Shown: piece by piece, positions 5,937 to 8,107 of the stretch
Layout of the letters: each line of letters opens with the position of its first letter
Position numbering within the stretch: position 1 is the stretch's first letter
Assembly (NCBI GenBank): GCA_915069725.1
Contig: CAJZFF010000064.1
Location: forward strand, 1 to 8,107
Reading direction: 5' to 3'
From: an uncultured Actinomyces sp.
GTDB taxonomy: Bacteria; Actinomycetota; Actinomycetes; Actinomycetales; Actinomycetaceae
DNA: 8,107 bases
Position numbers and translations under genes: made by a program
The notes under the pieces: generated by a model
Seen by the model: the letters and a program-made list of their open reading frames with translations, nothing else
Database searches by the model: none
Told to the model about the DNA's origin: nothing

Positions 5937-7022
5937 CTATCCTGCAAGCGCGTCAGGGCCGAGGCCGCCTGCCTCCGGGCCATCGGACTGCGCTCCCGGA
6001 GCCTGGTCGGGTGCCGCCAGCCAGGCGTCCACCTCGGCCAGCCAGGTCCGCTTGGCCGTCGGGGAGGCCAAGCAGGCGCGGATCGAGCCGCGGGCCAGTT
6101 CGGCCAGCTCGGCGTCGTCGCAGCCCAGGGCCCGGGCGATCTCGTACTGGTCGACGAGCCGGGACTGGAAGAGCAAGGGATCATCGGCGCTCAGGGCGAT
6201 CTGCGCTCCGTGGCTCATGAGCGTACGCAGAGGGACGTCGTCGGGGCTGTGATAGACGCCCAGGCTCACGTTGGAGGCGGGGCAGACCTCGAGGCTGATG
6301 CCAGAGGCGACGATCGCGTCCAGCAGCGCGGGGTCCTCACCGGCGCGTACCCCGTGGCCCAGGCGTGTGGGGCCGAGCGCGGAGACGACCTCGCGCAGGT
6401 GGTCGGGTCCCAAGAGCTCCCCTCCGTGTGGCATGGAGGCCAGGCCGCCCCGGCGGGCGATGGCGAAGGCCCGCTCCCAGGAGGAGGTCTGCCCGGCGCG
6501 CTCATCGTTGGACAGGCCGAAGCCGATCACCTCGCCCGGCTGGTCTCCGGCGTAGCGCACCGCCAGGCGCGCGAGCGTGCGGGCGTCCAGCGGGTGACGC
6601 ATCCGGGAGGCCGCCACAATGACCGCCACCTCCACCCCGCTCAGGGTCGTGGCCTGCTTGGCGGCGTCGAGGATGATCTCCAGGGCCGGGGTGATCCCGC
6701 CGACGAAGGGGGCGTAGCTGGTCGGGTCGACCTGGATCTCCAGGCGGCGCGAGCCCTCGGCGGCGTCATCCAGGGCGGCCTCCAGGACGATGCGGCGCAT
6801 GACCTCCTGGGTACGCACCAGGGCCCGGGCCGTGTCATAGGCGCGCTGAAAGCGGAACCAGCCGCGCCGGTCAGCGGGCACGCGCAGCGGATCGCCGTCC
6901 AGGAAGTTCGAGGGCAGACGCGTGCGCGCGCTGGAGGCCAGCTCAATGAGGGTCTCCAGGCGCATCGACCCCGTGAAGTGCAGGTGCAGGTGCGCCTTGG
7001 GCAGGGTGGCGAGGTCTCGCAT
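5937..7022 (-). CDS. Adenosine deaminase family protein (purine nucleoside aminohydrolase)
   Basis: This 361-residue TIM-barrel amidohydrolase belongs to the adenosine/AMP deaminase family, zinc enzymes that convert adenosine to inosine in purine salvage. Metal and catalytic residues are all present: H13 and H15 in KAHLHLHFTG, H199 and E202 in PHGGE, H223 in LGHG, D280-D281 in ADDP. The distances H199-E202 (3), H199-H223 (24) and H199-D280 (81) equal those of mouse ADA (His214, Glu217, His238, Asp295). LEVCPASNVSLG (244-255) is another family signature. Oddities: the position of mouse Asp19, which contacts the ribose 5'-OH, is Thr17 here, HAGE is HGGE, and the usual His-Pro before the last strand is Val-Pro. 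The true substrate may therefore be a related nucleoside or base. The last 25 residues are a low-complexity tail. ATG 7022 has GGAAGA eight bases upstream. Convergent with murB; it stands alone. Confidence 0.9.
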   Translation of the reverse strand: MRDLATLPKAHLHLHFTGSMRLETLIELASSARTRLPSNFLDGDPLRVPADRRGWFRFQRAYDTARALVRTQEVMRRIVLEAALDDAAEGSRRLEIQVDPTSYAPFVGGITPALEIILDAAKQATTLSGVEVAVIVAASRMRHPLDARTLARLAVRYAGDQPGEVIGFGLSNDERAGQTSSWERAFAIARRGGLASMPHGGELLGPDHLREVVSALGPTRLGHGVRAGEDPALLDAIVASGISLEVCPASNVSLGVYHSPDDVPLRTLMSHGAQIALSADDPLLFQSRLVDQYEIARALGCDDAELAELARGSIRACLASPTAKRTWLAEVDAWLAAPDQAPGAQSDGPEAGGLGPDALAG

Positions 7023-7024
7023 GG

Positions 7025-7038
7025 GTGGATTCTTCCAC
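7025..7038 (-). promoter_or_regulatory. Hairpin over the ribosome site of the deaminase gene
   Basis: In the deaminase messenger, GUGGA-AGAA-UCCAC forms a 5-bp stem with a 4-base loop ending two bases before the start codon. The only Shine-Dalgarno-like sequence, GGAAGA, is split between stem and loop. This could lower translation or make it conditional. It is short, so chance is possible. Confidence 0.35.
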
Positions 7039-7089
7039 GTGTTCGCACTCCACCGGCAGCCCTCCCACGCGAGGCGGGAGGCACCGAAG

Positions 7090-7106
7090 TGTCACGATTG
7101 GCGACT
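7090..7106 (-). promoter_or_regulatory. Shared motif AGTCGCCANNNGTGACA, copy facing the deaminase gene
   Basis: Read on the reverse strand, this 17-mer matches the copy at 7206-7222 on the forward strand at 14 of 17 positions, differing only in the three central bases. It lies 68 bp upstream of the deaminase start and points towards it. Oppositely oriented copies in a divergent spacer suggest one regulator for both genes; this is inference. Confidence 0.4.
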
Positions 7107-7159
7107 ATTCCGGCAGGGGCTGACACCCTGTGACAGGAGGGGACGGCGTGGACCAGCGT

Positions 7160-7250
7160 AGATGGAGGACGCAGGCCCGGCGCCCTCTCCCCGAGCCGAC
7201 CAAAAAGTCGCCAGAAGTGACAGATCTGTGCCCCTGCACGTCCTCCATCT
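7160..7250. repeat. Inverted repeat, 12-bp perfect core extended to 16 bp
   Basis: AGATGGAGGACG (7160-7171) and CGTCCTCCATCT (7239-7250) are exact reverse complements. Allowing a 2-base insertion (CA at 7237-7238), pairing continues through CAGG (7172-7175) and CCTG (7233-7236), giving 16 bp around a loop of 57 bases. This is the longest inverted repeat I found in the window. It may be a paired regulator site or an RNA stem. No terminal duplication or transposase suggests a mobile element. Confidence 0.6.
7206..7222 (+). promoter_or_regulatory. Shared motif AGTCGCCANNNGTGACA, copy facing the phosphotransferase gene
   Basis: This is the forward-strand partner of the motif at 7090-7106. It ends within the palindrome ACAGATCTGT (7220-7229) and lies inside the loop of the long inverted repeat, 135 bp before the chosen phosphotransferase start. 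GTGACAG also recurs at 7130-7136. Confidence 0.4.
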
Positions 7251-7356
7251 GGACCACCCAGCGCGTCGTGCGGGGACGGATGGGCTTCCGCTGTTGTCGA
7301 ACACCCGGGGCCGTTTTGGAGGCGAACCATCAGGTGGGTGGGGCAGACTAACTGCT

Positions 7357-8107
7357 ATGAACCACTCGTCGGCGTCCCAAGAGCCCGAGGAGGTGGCCCT
7401 GCTGACGGGGCCGCGTGCCGCGTCCGTGCTCTCCGCCGCCCTCGCCCCGGCCGGCCAGCGTCTGGCCAGCTGGGAGGTCCACTCAGTCCACCATCGCCCC
7501 GGAGCGGGGGTGTCGGTGGGGTACACGGCCGTTGTCGTCGCGCCCAACGGGCGTTCCACCACCGAGTACCTGTGCGCCACGACGGCTCGCCTGTCCAACC
7601 CGCACGCACCGGGACTGACCCGAGTCGCCCCCACTGGCGGGGACGGTCCCGCGGTTCACGTGTGGCGTCACCCGGCCGACCCCGAGCTGCCCGGTCTGGT
7701 GGTGGCCTGCACGCCCTCGCTGCTCTCGGCCCGGATCGGCACGCAGGTCAAGGCCACAATGGTCGCCTACCGTCCCACGCGTCGAGCGGTCGTGCGCGCC
7801 ACTTTCCCGGATGAGACCACCGCCTACGCCAAGGTCCTGCGCCCGAGCCAGGCCCCGTCCTTCGCGCAGCGCCACCGCCTGCTGACGGCCTCAGGCGTGC
7901 CCGCGCCCGAGGTTCTGCGGGAGGACCCCGACGGGCTCGTGCTGCTGTCCACCGGTCGGGGAGTGGCCCTGTCCGGTCTGCTGTCCCAGGGCATGAGCGT
8001 CTCGCGCAGCGAACGCGTCTTCAACGGCCTCATCTCGCTGCTGGATGCCCTGCCGGCAAGCGCCATGCAGCTGCCGGCGCACGCCGCCTGGTCGGAGCGG
8101 GCCCGCC
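7357..8107 (+). CDS. Probable phosphotransferase (APH/protein-kinase-like fold), partial (C-terminus outside window)
   Basis: From ATG 7357 the frame stays open to the right edge, giving 250 residues of an incomplete protein. After about 130 residues of poorly conserved sequence, residues 138-161 (YRPTRRAVVRATF then TTAYAKVLRP) look like the beta strands of an APH-type kinase N-lobe, with K159 as the likely ATP-binding lysine. RHRLLTASGVPAPEVL (172-187) and the strand GLVLLS follow, as in the phosphotransferase enzyme family. The catalytic HxD and metal-binding DxD motifs would fall beyond the window, so activity and substrate cannot be judged and drug resistance should not be assumed. The start is uncertain: no good ribosome site precedes 7357, GGAGG at 7318-7322 is too far, and the frame is open back to an ATG at 7162 just after a TAG. 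It is divergent from the deaminase gene. Confidence 0.68.
   Translation, partial: MNHSSASQEPEEVALLTGPRAASVLSAALAPAGQRLASWEVHSVHHRPGAGVSVGYTAVVVAPNGRSTTEYLCATTARLSNPHAPGLTRVAPTGGDGPAVHVWRHPADPELPGLVVACTPSLLSARIGTQVKATMVAYRPTRRAVVRATFPDETTAYAKVLRPSQAPSFAQRHRLLTASGVPAPEVLREDPDGLVLLSTGRGVALSGLLSQGMSVSRSERVFNGLISLLDALPASAMQLPAHAAWSERAR

Larger units (their letters stand above)
7023..7356. other. 334-bp divergent intergenic region between deaminase and phosphotransferase genes
   Basis: No convincing gene lies here. The stretch must hold the promoters of both flanking genes, but I cannot identify clean -35/-10 pairs. It contains the SD hairpin at 7025-7038, a CCTCCC/GGGAGG stem (7061-7066 with 7076-7081), an inverted pair AGTCGCCANNNGTGACA (7090-7106 and 7206-7222), a long inverted repeat (7160-7175 with 7233-7250), and a 10-bp palindrome (7220-7229). 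The right half (7162-7356) is also open in the phosphotransferase frame from an ATG at 7162, so part of it could be coding if that gene starts early. Confidence 0.6.

Noticed and set aside
5883..7133. 416-codon forward open frame antisense to the deaminase gene
   Set aside because: It is a GC-driven shadow: the opposite strand has complete family motifs at correct spacing, while this frame is low-complexity Gly/Arg/Gln/Val without motifs.
7338..7814. Forward 158-codon frame overlapping the phosphotransferase start
   Set aside because: Arg/Gly/Pro-rich, no domain, ends within the kinase-like gene; the neighbouring frame carries the N-lobe motifs and runs to the edge.
7357..8107. Aminoglycoside-resistance kinase
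   Set aside because: Only the N-lobe is visible, catalytic motifs are off the window, and the APH fold includes many unrelated metabolic kinases.

Overview
The window is GC-rich, densely coding DNA with GTG/TTG start codons and no obvious mobile DNA. It carries a chromosomal pair typical of Actinobacteria: a small excisionase-fold helix-turn-helix protein followed by the 32-residue ribosomal protein bS22. Mycobacterium tuberculosis has the same pair (Rv0500A-Rv0500B). A high-GC Gram-positive organism is well supported. An Actinomyces-like member of Actinomycetaceae is my best guess, made from overall protein flavour only.

Layout, left to right. (1) Positions 1-1878: a 14-helix-type drug/proton antiporter (MFS, DHA2 family), cut by the left edge and read leftwards, faces a TetR-family repressor read rightwards. 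Their 120-bp spacer holds a near-consensus promoter for the transporter and two similar operator-like sites flanking it, so this looks like a self-contained efflux/repressor switch. (2) Positions 1954-3576: a KtrB/TrkH-type potassium transporter, read leftwards and convergent with tetR. All four selectivity-filter glycines are present, but no TrkA/KtrA partner is in the window. (3) Positions 3853-4340: the HTH protein and bS22, with a structured RNA leader between them. bS22 is 32 codons long and is easily missed. (4) Positions 4444-5754: murB, the cell-wall UDP-MurNAc dehydrogenase, with its catalytic residues intact and a long N-terminal extension; the likely start is TTG. (5) Positions 5937-7022: an adenosine-deaminase family enzyme read leftwards, convergent with murB. 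Metal and catalytic residues sit at canonical spacing, but the residue that contacts the ribose 5'-OH in the mammalian enzyme is changed. (6) Positions 7023-7356: a 334-bp divergent spacer rich in inverted repeats. (7) Positions 7357-8107: the N-terminal 250 residues of a probable APH-type phosphotransferase, cut by the right edge.

The genes are mostly single units on alternating strands, not one operon. The content is mainly housekeeping (ribosome, peptidoglycan, purine salvage, potassium) plus one drug-efflux module. I do not see a novel multi-gene system. The most interesting non-coding signals are the paired operators at 1105-1182, the folded leader before bS22, and the inverted repeats upstream of the deaminase and phosphotransferase genes.
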